A stretch of DNA of 7,306 bases, from contig JAFSXO010000335.1 in assembly GCA_017444045.1 (NCBI GenBank), positions 1 through 7,306 of the forward strand. Direction: 5' to 3'. Position numbers and translations under genes: made by a program. The notes below the pieces were generated by a model. It was given only the letters and a program-made list of their open reading frames with translations, did no database searches and was not told where the DNA came from. Shown here piece after piece: positions 6,333 to 7,306 of the stretch (the first letter of the stretch is position 1; each line of letters begins with the position of its first letter). This DNA comes from a bacterium (GTDB lineage Bacteria; Vulcanimicrobiota; Xenobia; Xenobiales; Xenobiaceae).

Positions 6333-7184
6333 ATGAAAATCAGTCAACTTAATGAGCCGTGGAATGACTCGGCTCTAGTCGTCACTGTCGGCAACAATAG
6401 CGTTAATCCCGTGCGTATTATGCTCGATTGTGGCGCAAACGGTCTGCATCGCGACGTTCTCAAATCGATTGATGGAGTACTGATCACTCATGCTCATGTT
6501 GACCATTTCGCCTCGGTCGACAGCTGGGTGAGAGCCAGAAGCCGTACAGATTTGGAAAGCTTTGTCGTTGGCCCTCCAGGCATTACGGAGCGTTTTGCGC
6601 ATAAGCTCGCCGCTTATGAGTGGGACCCTGAGGACCGTTTCTCTTCTTCGTTTGTCGTTTGGGAAACTGGAGGAACACAGATCCGCGCTACGCGTTTTTC
6701 GCGCCGCACTAACTTTGAGGCTGAGCCAGTTGGGGCGCGCGAGCATGGCGGCTATCTGATGCTGCCCTGCGATGTGAAGCTGCGCTTCGCCCCCGTTAGG
6801 CACCGCGAAACGCCCTGCAATGCTTATGCGCTGGAGCACCTGGGCCAGCGTGTGGCTTATGTGACCGACACGCTGTATTGCGATGAGACCTTGCGCTCGC
6901 TCAAGGACGGTTTGGGAACGGGGTTCGATGAGCTGTGGTGTGAGGCGTGCTTCTTCGATGAAGAGGAGCGGGCGAGTGAACGCTGCCATTTCACCGTATT
7001 TCAGACGGCCCGCCTGGCCAAAGAACTGAAGGCTAACAAGCTGTACCTTGTGCATCTGTCTTATCGCTACGGGGACGAGCTGTACTTGCAGCGCCATTTA
7101 AGCGCTGCACGCACTATCTTCCCGATGACGATGGATCCCGTTTATTTTTCCGCTGGCGGCGATAAGAACGTCATTCCGGCTTAG
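6333..7184 (+). CDS. RNase Z/PhnP-like metallo-beta-lactamase-fold hydrolase
   Basis: Complete 283-residue protein from ATG with a strong ribosome site. It shows the full metal-binding set of the RNase Z branch of the MBL superfamily: LDCG (31-34), the H53-x-H55-x-D57-H58 signature in THAHVDH, H157 in PVRHRETPCNAYALE, D179 in VAYVTDT, E204 in CEACFFDE (the HEAT motif of RNase Z, here altered), H219 in CHFTVFQTARLAKEL, and H241 in LVHLSYRY (usually THFSSRY). Two zinc or manganese ions are expected. Only 22 residues separate H157 from D179, leaving no room for the flexible tRNA-binding arm of RNase Z, and the N-terminal PxKxRN loop is also absent. This spacing resembles the phosphodiesterase PhnP. 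It is most likely a cytoplasmic phosphodiesterase acting on a small or nucleotide substrate; tRNA 3' processing is less likely. It lies 749 bp after the protease gene and appears to be transcribed alone. Confidence 0.88.
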   Translation: MKISQLNEPWNDSALVVTVGNNSVNPVRIMLDCGANGLHRDVLKSIDGVLITHAHVDHFASVDSWVRARSRTDLESFVVGPPGITERFAHKLAAYEWDPEDRFSSSFVVWETGGTQIRATRFSRRTNFEAEPVGAREHGGYLMLPCDVKLRFAPVRHRETPCNAYALEHLGQRVAYVTDTLYCDETLRSLKDGLGTGFDELWCEACFFDEEERASERCHFTVFQTARLAKELKANKLYLVHLSYRYGDELYLQRHLSAARTIFPMTMDPVYFSAGGDKNVIPA

Positions 7185-7190
7185 CCGTCA

Positions 7191-7223
7191 TTGCCGTATA
7201 GCTTTAGGGCGGCTATACGGCAA
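7191..7223. other. Perfect 12-bp hairpin just after the MBL gene
   Basis: TTGCCGTATAGC (7191-7202) and GCTATACGGCAA (7212-7223) are perfectly complementary around a 9-nt loop, beginning six bases after the stop codon. The right arm is followed by A residues, not T, so it is not a canonical intrinsic terminator for the forward transcript. It may protect the mRNA 3' end or assist termination together with the next hairpin. Confidence 0.65.
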
Positions 7224-7256
7224 AAAGCAAAGCGGGGCAAGTTAGCTATGGTAAAC

Positions 7257-7291
7257 AAAAAAGTGCCATGTCGGTTACTGACATGGCACTT
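7257..7291 (-). terminator. Intrinsic terminator, best in the minus direction, probably bidirectional
   Basis: AAGTGCCATGTC (7261-7272) and GACATGGCACTT (7280-7291) form a perfect 12-bp stem with a 7-nt loop. Read on the minus strand, the stem runs into six T residues (complement of 7257-7262), the classic terminator layout. On the plus strand the tail is only TAAACTTTTAAG, weaker but usable. This implies a leftward gene ending just beyond the right edge, with the same hairpin also able to end the MBL transcript. Confidence 0.75.
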
Positions 7292-7306
7292 AAACTTTTA
7301 AGTAAT

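Noticed and set aside
7248..7301. 17-residue open frame starting with ATG
   Set aside because: It is almost wholly made of the terminator hairpin and has no convincing ribosome site.

Overview
The window holds two forward-strand protein genes separated by a 749-bp gap. The first (1-5583) enters from the left edge and ends at a TAA. It is the C-terminal 1,860 residues of a giant subtilisin-family (S8) serine protease: the end of the catalytic domain with the active-site Ser, then about 15 tandem units of about 93 residues, an acidic Ala/Glu-rich helical segment, and one last degenerate unit. The second (6333-7184) is a complete 283-residue metallo-beta-lactamase-fold hydrolase of the RNase Z / PhnP superfamily with an excellent Shine-Dalgarno site.

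The organism is a bacterium. Coding DNA is moderately GC-rich (AGC, GCC and CTG codons are common) and the gap is much more AT-rich. The strong AGGAAAGGAG ribosome site and a TGTGnTATCAT extended -10 promoter fit many Firmicutes and other anaerobes. A giant secreted repeat protein would suit a host- or surface-associated lifestyle. No gene here fixes the lineage, and this placement is inference.

Layout: 1-513, end of the S8 catalytic domain; 541-4812, fifteen tandem units R1-R15, of which R5 (1702-1974) looks like a plain IPT/TIG Ig-like domain; 4855-5313, acidic, probably helical or coiled-coil segment; 5317-5580, degenerate terminal unit R16; 5584-6332, non-coding gap with a CTAAC/GTTAG cluster, an AT-rich dyad and a probable extended -10 promoter about 180 bp ahead of the second gene; 6333-7184, MBL hydrolase; 7191-7223, a hairpin; 7257-7291, a hairpin with a T-tract on the minus strand, probably a bidirectional terminator marking a convergent neighbour beyond the right edge.

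The two genes do not look like an operon: the gap is long and the second gene seems to have its own promoter and a roughly 175-nt leader. No functional link is evident. The protease is expected to act outside the cell or at its surface (its signal peptide would lie left of the window). The MBL hydrolase is expected to be cytoplasmic. The most unusual content is the repeat architecture of the protease: a probable IPT-derived unit family, block duplication, and segregated basic and acidic zones. Next comes an RNase Z-like enzyme that lacks the features RNase Z uses to recognise tRNA.
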